Below, piece after piece: positions 12,239 through 23,770 of a stretch of DNA of 64,000 nucleotides. Positions within the stretch are counted from its first letter, which is position 1. Each line of letters begins with the position of its first letter. The DNA comes from Sclerodactyla briareus (lineage: Eukaryota; Echinodermata; Holothuroidea; Dendrochirotida; Sclerodactylidae), in assembly GCA_026419785.1 (NCBI GenBank), contig JAODTK010004743.1:372001-436000 (forward strand), given 5' to 3'. The notes below the pieces were generated by a model, which saw only the letters and a program-made list of their open reading frames with translations, had not been told where the DNA came from and ran no database searches. Position numbers and translations under genes: made by a program.

Positions 12239-15200
12239 ACAAACCTGTACGTCACATTTCCCTATTCCTACCTATACAGTGAGGAGGTTCAAGGCATGAT
12301 GGTATGCAATTCAGTTATGGCGCGCTTCCTGGATCGCTGACAAACTGTCAGGTAATGACAAAGTAGGCATAGTTGGCACTTCTACTCATCCCGATGGGGT
12401 ATTGTCTGGCTGTAGTACTAGACTATAATAAAATGTTGTATCTTGAAGTTGGTAATGGATTTGGCATCTCTTTTCAAGGGGTTGTCCATAATGCCTTTAG
12501 TCCCAGTATTGAACTAATCCCTGTTGCTGTGAATGTAGTATCATCTATCTCCACAGCAGTTGATATTGTTTATACTCGCCAAAGTAATTGTCTGATGAAG
12601 TACATAAAATGAGGGGTGGTCTACATTTCATCGTGTACATGCATATTGTCATATTGATACCATATACAATGGATATCATGGATAACGCTTGCTAGGATCG
12701 ATGTTCTGTAATACTAACCACGCCTAATTTTCTCGCATTCCTGCAGTGGGCTTCTTTCAGAATAAAGTGGGCGCAATTTGATCACACATTGAGCACACAG
12801 TTTCGGATGAGGAGCAGACTTTCCAAAAGATTGTTTGGCACTGGATGAATCTTAATAATCCCTATTCAAGAATCTCAAGAGTACAATTGATCTTATACAT
12901 ACAAACAACAAATCAATAACAGTATGATCGGATTTTGGTTCTCAGACTTGAACTGTTACTGTAGGATTATGGTAAAGGATGCATCTAGAGGTAGGGGTGG
13001 GTTAGGGAGGGGGGTGAAGAGGGGGATAAGAAGGGCGGGTGTAAAAAATGAGAATTCATAGGTTGCATACTTTCCCAAGCTGATGAGGCAAGGGCCATTG
13101 GTTTCCTCTGTCTTTTTCTTAATTCGTACTTTCACATCCATCCATTGTCTTTGTTAGTTTCTAGTGTAATATGAAGTTTTAACAGATGTGCGTTGTAAAT
13201 GAGTCCATTTAAATATTATAGTGTGTATAATTATTTCAAAATGATCGCTGATATCAGGAGAGGATTCCTGGTGAAGTATTCAATTGAGGAAAGCAGTAGA
13301 TGTGAATTAATCCGTTGTGAGAACTTTTTGATCTACTTTTTGTGACATGCAATCTTTGAATCATTCAAAGCTGCGCATATTGTATTATTTGTACACAAAA
13401 CTATTATGGAAAGTACTACTCTATGATAGTACTAATATTTCCCATTAGGCCAATTAGCAGTGCCCTTCATGGTGAGGGATCTGCAGCTACTAAAAGAACA
13501 GTTCTCCCATGTTCAAATGAATTTAATGAATGTATTAACCGAGGACCCGATCATGGATAAAATATACATCAGCTGGAATAAAATGACCTCATCCCATTCT
13601 GTTCCCCCCGTCTACAGTGATCCCTCTTCTATATATATATATGTTATAGAGAGAGAGATGATTGATGAATTGGGACTTTTTCCCATGAAAAGAATTCAGT
13701 AATGGATTATCAATGTTGCATTCCTTATAAACCTGGTGCGGTTGTTGGTTTTGCCAAATATCCATACCAATATTAATCCCAAATGCTAAGTAACTCCCTG
13801 TGTATAGATAGGATCAGTCTTCGAGCACCCAATAATAACTGTATTGTTTTGGATTACTGGTTGTTAAATTGATGATCCCCAAAGGGAATTGACTTTTATT
13901 GTGTGAATGAGTTTCCATGCCATTGTAGGATATCACCAATAGAAATAGTGATTCATTCCTCATGTTCATTTGATTACTTTGATTATGTTTATTCTGAACT
14001 TCCAGCCCTACGGGGTGGTCATCACTTGATTGAGCTAGGAGGCAGGTAGAGGTGGTATGTTGCATCTAATCCCCAGATTCCCCTTGTAGAAATTACTTAG
14101 GAAGGAGGATATAATTTCGCTAGTGACATACTTCCTTGTAGAGAATACAGATACCAGCTCCAATAACTATGTGGGAATAATGGAGATGCTTGTGGTTGCT
14201 GTCAGTGTGATGACGATCACATGCTGTCGGTTATAGCTCTGGTACATCTGCACATATCAGGAGGCAGGGAGTTTGAATGCAGTGATAGTCCAACAAGCCA
14301 GATAAGAGATGATAATGCTATGTTGTCAAAGGTCATGAGGATCGCCAGCAGTTCCACGTTGAAGTAGTGTGCAGAACGCTCTTTCAAATCCTTGCTGAAA
14401 ATTACGCATCCTGCGCAACACAAAACTTACACAGATTTCCCCCCATACTGAGTTCAAACAATAAATCGGAGAAACAGGGGAGAATTGGTTGCCGTTCTCA
14501 ATACTAGTGACTGTTTGAAAATAGGCCGTAAGATATTGCTAGGGGGAATCTGACCGATTCTGTCGAAGTCAAAGGCACTTTTATCCTTGCATCTAAAATG
14601 GTAGCGACTTTCTATCGGTTATGTTGAGTAGCGAATTTCCGTGATCCGGTTTATATAGGAATGTAAACAACATGGAACGGATTCGATGTTTCCTGTCGTA
14701 GACATGAAACAAGCCTAAAAAAGACAAAACAAACAGTAGCATTGGGGGCTCGAGTATATCTATTGTCCCCATAACAACATGGCAGTGACCCCCGTTCACA
14801 CCCAAAACATGCATTATTAGTTGTTAGTGATATAATTTTGCTTATCCCACTGTCATGAAACAGCCCATGTTTGATGACATGTTGATTGGTTGTATAAAGC
14901 GATGAACCACTGTCTCTACGATCTGGTCATCTACAAGGCGAATTCTATATCAAATTTACCCATACGATTGTGTATTGTGATGCTATGTGGGACACTATGA
15001 AACAATCTTACCAAACCCACCCTCTCCTTGGCATGACAGGCACGAACGCGCCAAAAAAAAAGTTGGAAGGGTTTGACGTGTCGAATTCCGGTATGTTTGA
15101 AGCAAAATCTGGTTTAAATATGTACATTTCTTCGGTGTTTCTTGTGAAGTGATTCCATGTAGTGTTATTAAAGGATTCTCTCAAAAGGTGTGATACTTTC

Positions 15201-16484
15201 TGTGTACAGGGAGTATCAAATGACTGACCTTGCCAAGTTCGTTTGATTTGGATATTCTCTGATAATCAGGAACATTTACCTGCGGATATCAAGATTGACA
15301 GGAGTCTAATCATGACAAGGACGCTTGTCACTTGAGCATGGCAATCACTTCAGCTGTAGCAGGGCCGGGAATAATGAATGACATTAACAAAGGCCACGGC
15401 CACTGGGAGAAACAATTTAACAAAGGGATCTTCACTGGCAGAATACAGAGTGAAATTTAACATCGAGGCAACCATTAAGGTTTAGAGTAAAGTAACATGC
15501 TTATATGAAAACCATTTATTAGATTGTTATTCAACAAACCTGAATGATCACGATTACTACTAATTTTTCTTTTCAATGAATTGACAACACATCGTTCCTT
15601 TTGCTGGCTTGTAATGTAGCCTTATACCAAGTTATGCATGCTAAAATAGACATAAAAATTTGTGCAACCGCATTCTTCGTACCATTGAGTAGTGATCAAT
15701 AACAAAAGTACTTGTTATTATTATTAATCCATGTTTCTCTTACCAAAAGGAAAGTGAAATAAATATGGCATTTTCCAGGTGTGACAATGATGAACTCTGG
15801 TTGCTTAAAGTAACAGTGCGAAGAATTGAAGTGCACACTGCACAGATGGTTAACATACTTCAATGCACTGTTAACACATAGCATCAGCATTTCATAGGTA
15901 TATACTGCTCACAAATAATTGAGCACTCAATTGGGCAATGCAAGAAAATGTACGTTCCTAAAGGAGAACTGCAGAATTGGTGTTGTGAGGAATGGAAACA
16001 AAACCTACATCTTCTGGTCCAAAAAGCCACCTCCATAGGAGGTCTTGGTTGGGGAGACTATGGTTGCAATACTGGATGATGTCACAGTTGGGCAAAACAG
16101 AGGAATATAATAATGCAATTCATTGTTTTATCGATGCTATCCGGGAGTAACTTCCAACGCAGTTGAAAACTGAAGTTGATTGTGCAGTGGTGCAAGTGTG
16201 GTTCCATGTCAAAACTGTGGGTGTAAGGATTGTATTGTCATCCATTTTTTGTCAGTAACATAAAATTGGGACTGACACTGACAGCTATGAGGTAAGTATT
16301 GCTGCTTCCCTACTGCATTTCAGGGGGTATCTGCCTCCCCCCTGGATGACTGGCGATTGGTTCTATTTTTAGCATGGCACCTGGGGATAAAACTATGGCC
16401 TCAGCAACGAAAGCTGCAAGGCATTGCTCACTTAGATAATTTTATATCAACCAAACCTCAGCGCTCAGAACTTGCATCAGAGAG

Positions 16485-16663
16485 GCAAGGGCACAGCCAC
16501 TAGGGGTCCGGGGGTCATGACCCCCCCCCCCAACTTTTGGGAAGGCCTCCATAATAATTATTATTTTCACACACAAAATGTGTCCATTAGCGTGGGACCC
16601 CCCCCCCCAACGTGCTTCTGACACCCCCCCCCCAACGTTGCAGGACAGTGGCTGCGCCCTTGC
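16485..16663. mobile_element. MITE-like element with 17-bp TIRs and poly-C core
   Basis: GCAAGGGCACAGCCACT (16485-16501) is repeated inverted at 16647-16663 (AGTGGCTGCGCCCTTGC) with one mismatch, bounding ~179 bp. The interior carries three C9-C11 runs, each followed by CAACxT. Non-coding, non-autonomous DNA-transposon architecture. Confidence 0.75.
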
Positions 16664-18164
16664 ATTAGGGACTGGATTTCTTGAAGTAACACGAATATTA
16701 AGCCCATGGATTCCCAGGAACATGAAATAAGTTGAAACGGTAACTGGAATTTCATAAAATTGAAACTCTGGTGAAATAAATATACAATAAGCATCTTCAA
16801 GCAACATGAAATAAATAATTTCTCATCTAGCAGTTCCTATGCACATATTTACTAAATAAAATCTGGCTCAAGGGGAGTGCTAATATACAATAATAAAATA
16901 CAGAGGGTTGAATATACAATATATAATATACATTGATACATGTGTACAACTCTGGAAAAATATGCCCTACTTAACTCTGCGCTGCATTGGAAAACAATGT
17001 GACTTGGCGCATTATACAATAATTTCTTACTTTTCTTTGTGGATATCATAAGTAATTTTGCGAAAGCCATTAACCAGACGAATGTATCATGCCCGTATAT
17101 TTGCCAATTACATTGAATATGCGAATATGAATTTTGCATGTTCCAAATATTGCATACTTTGAAGAATATCAAATTCTACTGTGGCTGGTTCACTCAATTC
17201 TCCATAAATTCAAGGCCTCAAAAAAATTGATTTGGGTTCTGAACAATCGGAAGTATCATGAATTTTCACTTGGGGCCAACCTTAGCATTTACAATGTTCC
17301 AAGTGTGCACCTTTAAGGACTCCAAGTAAAGCTGGCAAAAGTATACATGCTGCAGGCCTTAAAACCCATGTTGAAACCAATGCAGGAAAGTTTTTTCTTT
17401 TCAAATGAAATCTTTTAAGCCTAGCAGATTACATAATATTGAAGCCGAACCAACCTTTCTGGGAATACCTAAAGTCGGACATCCCATTGAGGCTAGTCAA
17501 ATTGGCATATTTCCGCATTAGAAAATTGTCTTTAGAGACATGTTCTTGGCAAGTAGTACTGGAAAATACATTGTAAAACATAGCATGGGCTCAGATTTTA
17601 CAGTTTGTTAGATAAAACATCGCTTCTTATATGAAAAAAGGGAAAACCTCAAATTAACCAGTTGAATGAACTATTTTCAATGTGAACTTGACAAAATTAA
17701 TTTTGAGGCAGAACCTGACATCTGAGAGATCCAATTTATGAAGGAGGATGAATACATGGTGATACGGCAGTTAGAAACGCAGGATAAATTTAAAATGATG
17801 TAACATTAACCCACCATTCGAAAGCTAATGCATGCCCACAATCACTTGCTCCCAGCATAAAGAAGTAATAATAGAGGACATTATTATTGATACAATTCAT
17901 AGTTTCATAGCATAAAAGAAAATTCTAATATAATTTCTTTTCGCCAAAACATGCATATACCAGGCCTATATGAAGAAAGGTGTTATAGGGAAGGTTTGAT
18001 TTCTGAGATAAGTTACAAAGTATCACTAACCTTCTCCCCCACTCAAAGGTACGCCGCCTCATTATAATTAAATTTAGACCTGGTGATTTCCAGTCAGGCA
18101 CAAAAGATGACAAAAGGAAGGAGTGGATAATTGTGGTGGTTCAAAAAAAAGGCAAACCTCAATG

Positions 18165-18400
18165 CAGATCAGCCAGCTGGTCGAGCTTGGGATTTGAGGA
18201 TTCGAGGGATTGTGAATTCAAACCACATTCATGAGCTTGTAGGGGTTTTCCCACAGTGATGAGTAGACACAATTAGAAGTACGGGCCCACTGGTGGTTAA
18301 AGTTAGGGATGGCTAAACATGCATCCACTAGCTGGGTTGTGAGGGGGGCGGATTCCTGTTTTACAAAGACTTGCACAAACCCAAAATCTTGCCTCGATCC
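18165..18400 (+). mobile_element. SINE-like element with tRNA-like head
   Basis: CAGCCAGCTGGTCGAGC (A-box-like), then a GGGATTTGAGGATTCGAGG stem-loop region, then GTGAATTCAAACCAC (B-box-like GGTTCGAATCC variant) at tRNA spacing. It is followed by CATTCATGAGCTTGTAGGGG and a non-tRNA body. Too degenerate to be a working tRNA gene. Confidence 0.55.
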
Positions 18401-18737
18401 CATCAATGTGAATCAACCTGAGGTTTGTTCCTTTTTTCAGCAATTATGAAACCATTGCTTCTTGGTAGGCAGTAGACGAGGACCACATTTTTCAATGCAC
18501 ATTTTACTTGAACCACATCTGAATTGTGCAATCCTGTGACAGAGGCTTTCAAAGTTTCCTTCAATCAACACGCTATTCTGGTTCGTTATGAGTGAGAGAT
18601 GGCCAATTCTTCTGCCCACATAAATAAGGAGAGACTTACCCATACAAGCCAAAATGTGACCTGTTGTTGAACATGGTTGAACAATGTTTGAACAATCTTG
18701 GTTTTTTTATGGGTTACTAGGAATGAGGTACCCGTTC

Positions 18738-18915
18738 AATAACACCACATTTCATAGCTTGTTGTTCCAAAAGTATTTAAACACTGTAAACATACAACAA
18801 TAGCTAAATATAGATAAAATAATTCTCTTAAATTGATATATCATGATAAAAACCTGTTAAGCTAGCCAATCTCTTTGTGTTGATTAGAATATCCAAGTAT
18901 AATGGTAATCAATCA
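18738..18915. repeat. Duplication, copy A
   Basis: Matches copy B at 19160-19343. It starts AATAACACCACATTTCATAG, with GTTCCAAAAGTATTT, TATAGATAAA, GCCAATCTCTTTG and GGATATCCAAGT-like words in the same order. Confidence 0.85.
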
Positions 18916-19159
18916 AACGGCACGAACAGCATCATGAAGAGGTACCAATTTAAACTAGAGCACCAATGGTTTGCAGTAGCTCAAACCTGTACAGTAGTGT
19001 CTGTATATGACACTTCAATTGTTACCCCACATTAAAGACACAACAATAATGCATTCCCCAATATGCTGGCAACGTTGATAATCATCCAAACGGTGGTACA
19101 AACCGAATGAAAATTATTGAAACTTGAAAATGAAAAGTTCATCAAGCCATGAAGTACAA

Positions 19160-19343
19160 TTTCAAATAACACCACATTCCATAGCTTTTTGTTCCAAAAG
19201 TATTTTTCAACACTAAAATAAACAAAAGCTACATATAGATAAACTCTCTCCAAATTAGATAAAATCAATGATAAACCTCTTAGCGAGCCAATCTCTTTGG
19301 GTTCAGTAAGGATATCCAAGTGCCAATAGTAATCAATCTTAGG
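19160..19343. repeat. Duplication, copy B
   Basis: The second copy of the 18738-18915 sequence, about 425 bp downstream in the same orientation. The flanking GAAAAGTT.GAATT region also shows partial similarity after each copy. Confidence 0.85.
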
Positions 19344-19648
19344 ACCAAACAGGCTTGGAAACGAATAAATCTGAATAATAATTAATGAAACTGAATATAC
19401 AGATTGAAAAGTTTGAATTTATAAAGTAGGATAAAGCGTCCAACACCCCTGAAAGGGCTGTCATTGTTAGAGTCAATGTGACCCACACATGGTCGCCATC
19501 TCATACCAATGTTTGTCAGTCACTAATGATGTGACTTGGGGGTAAGTCCTCTCAGTTGTTCATTTTGTGGAGTATTTTTTTGGTCTCTGTTCTCGCAAAA
19601 AGTGACTGTGGGTTGGTCAATCTTCTTGATTTGCGTGAAGGGAAACCC

Positions 19649-19657
19649 AAAAAAAAA

Positions 19658-19693
<36 letters not shown>
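19649..19693 (+). repeat. Poly-A tract
   Basis: Nine A, one C, then 35 A. It could be a retroelement tail or simple expansion; no flanking retroelement body is clear. Confidence 0.85.
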
Positions 19694-19695
<2 letters not shown>

Positions 19696-20635
19696 TGACG
19701 AGGACTGTGTTCATTGGTACCCATTTTGTTGACTTACCTAAGGGTAATGACTCACCTGGCCTGGAAGAAGGTGCGGGGGGGGGGCTGTGGTCAGGCACTC
19801 GGGACAAATGCGTCAAAATGTTACATAGTGCAACCACAATTCATATATGTACAGAAGCAATTTGAATACAATGGAAATGTGAGAAATGAAAGAAAGAAGG
19901 AGCTTCAATAACATATTAGGGGGCTACCCATATGATAAAAAATGATGAAATGCATGCAACATTAAACGCTAATAATCGAATCCTGGTCAATAGCACTCAA
20001 TGTTACCACATTGCCTCTAAACGTATTACAATGAAGCAATGCCAAAACTCAAATAGATAGACATAACCAAAGTTCACAGATTCTTTGAATGGCCTGAAAC
20101 CTAGAACAGTGTCAGTCATCTTTGGTGTCACAGGGAGTAGTGATATTAACATAGTCCTTCCAATAGCACCTGTCAGACGGTCACACATACATTGCAAAAT
20201 AGGCTAGTTTCAGGCCTAATGTTATCTATTTCAGGTCTAAATGTCACAACAATGTCGTCTGGGTTGTCTTGACAGAACCTGCAGACCAATTTCCACACTG
20301 ACAGGAGGCACATTACATCACAGCACATGAACACTTAGGACTAGAAAAATCTCTTTCATATCTGTAGTGTTCGCGGAGCTAGCTTAGGCCCACTGTTTAT
20401 CATGTTAGACTAACGTTGATTTGGTTTCCGGAGTGCGTCTGTCTCGCAAAGTTCCCCACTTCCGGGTGTGTGTGGGTTAGTGAATGGAGTTAACATGGAA
20501 TGCCCGGTCTCTGAAAGCTCCAATAAAGGCACAGAGAGGTTTAAATCTGTGGAGTTATCGAACTATAGTCTTGCCTCTTAGGATTCTAAACTAGGTCTGA
20601 CCACTATTCAAAGAATTATAAAGTAATTATTTCCA

Positions 20636-20787
20636 GTCTATTCTCTGATAAGGATGTTACAGATCTATTTGTGATTTTCAAGTCTTTTGAGGACAAGATC
20701 AAAGAAATCATGAATAAATATCAAGCATGCAATGAGAGAAATCAAGCTTCCCTTGCAAACCAAGCATTCACAGAAGACAATTAGCAC
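20636..20787 (+). other. Unassigned protein-like fragment
   Basis: About 49 codons open on the plus strand with amphipathic, charged composition: SLFSDKDVTDLFVIFKSFED, then KIKEIMNKY, ending at TAG. No start or splice sites are convincing. The location, inside an intron and antisense to the gene, and the GTTTCCGGAGTG..CTTCCGGG sequence upstream suggest a decayed mobile-element ORF. Confidence 0.2.
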
Positions 20788-21559
20788 TGGCTTCCACAGT
20801 CTTACCCAAGAATGTATCGTACTTACAGATTTTAAACACTTTTATTTTCTTACTATCACATGGTGAGGATGGCTTCAAATTACCTGCTGCCTATAAAAAT
20901 GCATTCCTGGGTTCATATAAAGGCAGTCCATTCACACAACTTACAGGCAAAGTCGTTCTGCATTACTGAAGTATGCAGAAGTCGTCCAAGCACGATGCAG
21001 AATCCGCATCATGAATCATAACAGCCAATAGGGTTACTGCCCCTCGCGGATGAGTACCTCCTCCGTGTCCTCCGGTACTTACTGGGGCGACTCGACGCTC
21101 CCAGTCATGGAATTTGCCCGATCTCAAAACTTGCCAAACGTTCATTGCATGTCATTTGTATGAAACACATACAAAATCACTGCTGCGTTTTCACATTTGG
21201 GCATTTTATCAAAACTTGGCACTAAGTTGAAATTTCTTTGTTATTTGCGTCTGCCGAATTTTGTTTGTTGCATGCGCACATTCTCTCTCCGTCACGAGAA
21301 ATCTGGGGCAGACAATGTACAGCCTGCCTTCACATTTGCAACGTATGTGTGATATCGAGTACTTATATCGACACTTTTCAACTTTTTTAAGACATTTCTA
21401 AAACGCTTCACAGATATCAGTCCATTCATTAGACCATACATTCTGTGACAATTCGTTTACCGCCATCATAGGTACAAGACCCACTATATTGCTCACCACA
21501 GGTCCCAAATAATGCCTTGGGTTTGGTGGGGCCTTGGACACAAAGTGCCTATGCCCACC

Positions 21560-21655
21560 GGACCACCTAGACGTGAATCGGGTCTGTGGGCTTTTAAACT
21601 CACCAGCCTTTCAATCTGCGGCAGAGCTCTACTGACTGAGCTAATCGGATTTCCA
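21560..21655 (-). mobile_element. tRNA-derived SINE head
   Basis: On the minus strand, CCGATTAGCTCAGTCAGTAGAGC is an almost perfect tRNA 5' half with A box (21626-21643). It is followed by a CTGCCGCAGATTGAAAGG anticodon-like region and GGTGAGTTTAAAAGCCCAC, a mutated T-arm/B box. The broken B box and lack of a paired acceptor stem argue against a functional tRNA. A SINE body probably continues towards 21500. Confidence 0.65.
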
Positions 21656-22519
21656 TCCAAGGCAACTATCATTCACCCAGACCACATCCCATTTTCTGTG
21701 CACGGCTGTCCTGTTGATATTTCACTGAACAATTTGTGCCTAATTGCCCGAGCATCAAGTGAAGAATGTTTTTTCCAATGGCTGGGCCCATAATAGGCAG
21801 CTAAAATTTTCTCCTCCTCTCAATGGATAGACATGGAACAGCAGTGCTTTGATGGTCTTACCTCCGCTCAAGCTCCTCCTGTATTTAGTCCCGTGGACAG
21901 CCCAGACTCGGTGCCGAGTGCAGTGGAGCCACTCGTTTGACGGCTGCCCCTCACCAACAGGACTCACCCTTCATGAACTACCCCCCGGGTTCAATGATAC
22001 ATAAGTCATCGGGTCTTTACTTGGGTCCTGTGGGTAGACAAGGGTTTTTCAGGTTTGTCAACTTTCAACTGAACCTCGTTGGAGTAGAATACCTTCTCAG
22101 ACAATACCGTGTTTCCTCTGACGATATACTTTAAATAAATCTCTCCTAAAATTTTTTCTTTTCATCTCTCATCAGCTATTCTGATGACCATAGCATTACC
22201 TCGGTTTTAACCCGGAATGTTTCGGCGGAGCCTGCGGAGCATTTCGGGGTCTTTCATCCACTCTGGAAGAGGTACACTCTGGATGCAATTGAACCGTTTC
22301 AAGATGAATGAGATGAATAAATTTCTCATTTTCGGAAGCAATCGCAATTACCAAAGTCCAACACAGACGTTTTATCCATTGGCGACATTCCTGTTCCGTT
22401 GTTCTTACAGTGGAATTTTACTTGAGTGTTTACATGGATGAATCCCTGAATTTTGAAAACCATCATTCAATGAAGCTTGAGCCTCTACCCTTTAATATTT
22501 TGATAAACCGGCTTCTCTC

Positions 22520-22980
22520 AAAATTGCAAATGCCATGATATTCTCCCATATAGATTACTGTAACGGACTATTCTCAACCTCACCAGTCTCTACACTCCAC
22601 CCTCCCCAATTAATCCAACCCTATACAGCCAAAATCATCCTCGGCCGATCAAATATGACAGTGCTTCCGCCGCATTAAAGGAGCTGCACATCCTCCCAGT
22701 CAATGTCCGTGCAGAGTACAAGATCCTCCTCCTCATGTGTCTTCACCATCTAGCACCAGCATATCTGTCCGAGTTACTAGAGGTCAAGACACCTGGTTGT
22801 TACACAAGCTCATCAAAGGCCTACTCCTCAAAGTTCTTTTCACAAGCCACAAATGCTTTGCAGACCGCTCCTCCAGTGTCGCCGGTCTCACCTATGGAAT
22901 GCTCTCCCAATAGATGTGAGACAATCAAAGACCACACGAATATTTAAAGTTGCTCCGAAGACTAATTTATTTATAAGTTT
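22520..22980 (+). pseudogene. LINE reverse transcriptase gene, 3' end fragment
   Basis: The translated plus strand shows the C-terminal landmarks of CR1/L2/Jockey-type non-LTR reverse transcriptases in order: FSHIDYCNGLFSTSP, LKELHILPVNVRAEYKILLL, CLHHLAPAYLSELL and, in other frames, SSSVAGLTYGMLSQ and NALPIDVRQSKTTRIFK before LF. Several frame changes and a missing 5' part (fingers and palm, endonuclease) show it is dead. It lies antisense in an intron of the RUSC-like gene. Confidence 0.85.
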
Positions 22981-23519
22981 TTTAATGTTGCCTTTGATGC
23001 TGTTCAGCGCCATAAGAGTATTTCTAACCGTATGTGCGCTATACTCAGCGATTGCCACCTTCACCTTCATTGGTATAGGGACACATCACCTTTTTGAACG
23101 GCTGAATACTCCACATCAGTGGGTTAAGACTGTTCATGGTAGCTGTCCCCAGAACTTGTTGTTTCAAGGCTAACAATTGACCAGATTAGATGCAAACTGG
23201 CAAAGTTATTGCAATACCATTCCTGTTCTTTGCGCTTCAAGCAAAGAGGAGTTTAACCATGTAGATTTCATTTCTCGTAACTGAAAGTTTCTAACTTGAA
23301 AGACATCATAGGCATATGAGATTTTCTGAATTGAAGGGGGCAAAAATTCAGTACAACAAAAAACTTCCCTTTTTTGTGCAAAAAATTGTGAATCACACAA
23401 GTTTCCAGGCAATTCCACATGAAATTTGCACCTCAGCATAAATGTTTTAGGCACATTGCTTTTGACTTAGTCCTTATATCTTCCTGAATTTCACCATTCT
23501 TCAGGGGGGCACCTTTGCA

Positions 23520-23770
23520 CTCGCTCATAGAAAGCTAGCCACATCCACCCATCACTTCCAATCGTCCAGCCTTCTCTCTAGGCGAAGACCAGGCCGGAGC
23601 CTGGCCCATTCCCTGACTCCCCCGAGGTACTCTCACAGCTCTCAAAGCTGCCCCAACCAGGAGCTACGAGGATGTCCCGGCAGTCGCCCCAACCCATTGT
23701 ATCCTGTTCACTTTGCCCCCACTTCCAAGGTCAATGGAGACATAACCCTCAATTACAACTAATTATCGGA
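23520..23770. other. GC-richer unassigned stretch
   Basis: Composition differs from the surroundings. The minus strand reads GDCRDILVAPGWGSFESCES then TSGESGNGPGSGLVFA and, past a stop, WTIGSDGWMWLAFYE. It has a mobile-element feel but I cannot name a family. Confidence 0.2.

Noticed and set aside
11760..12242. 160-codon proline-rich open stretch on the minus strand
   Set aside because: It follows exactly the G-run tandem array; prolines come from C homopolymers and the repeat period dictates the peptide.
16442..16807. Overlapping minus-strand open stretches with Gly-rich segments
   Set aside because: They run across the MITE-like element at 16485-16663; the glycines come from its C runs.
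19523..19865. Lys-rich / Phe-rich open stretches on both strands
   Set aside because: Produced by the poly-A tract at 19649-19693.
21600..21655. Functional tRNA gene
   Set aside because: The 5' half is tRNA-like, but the T arm/B box is mutated and the acceptor stem does not pair.
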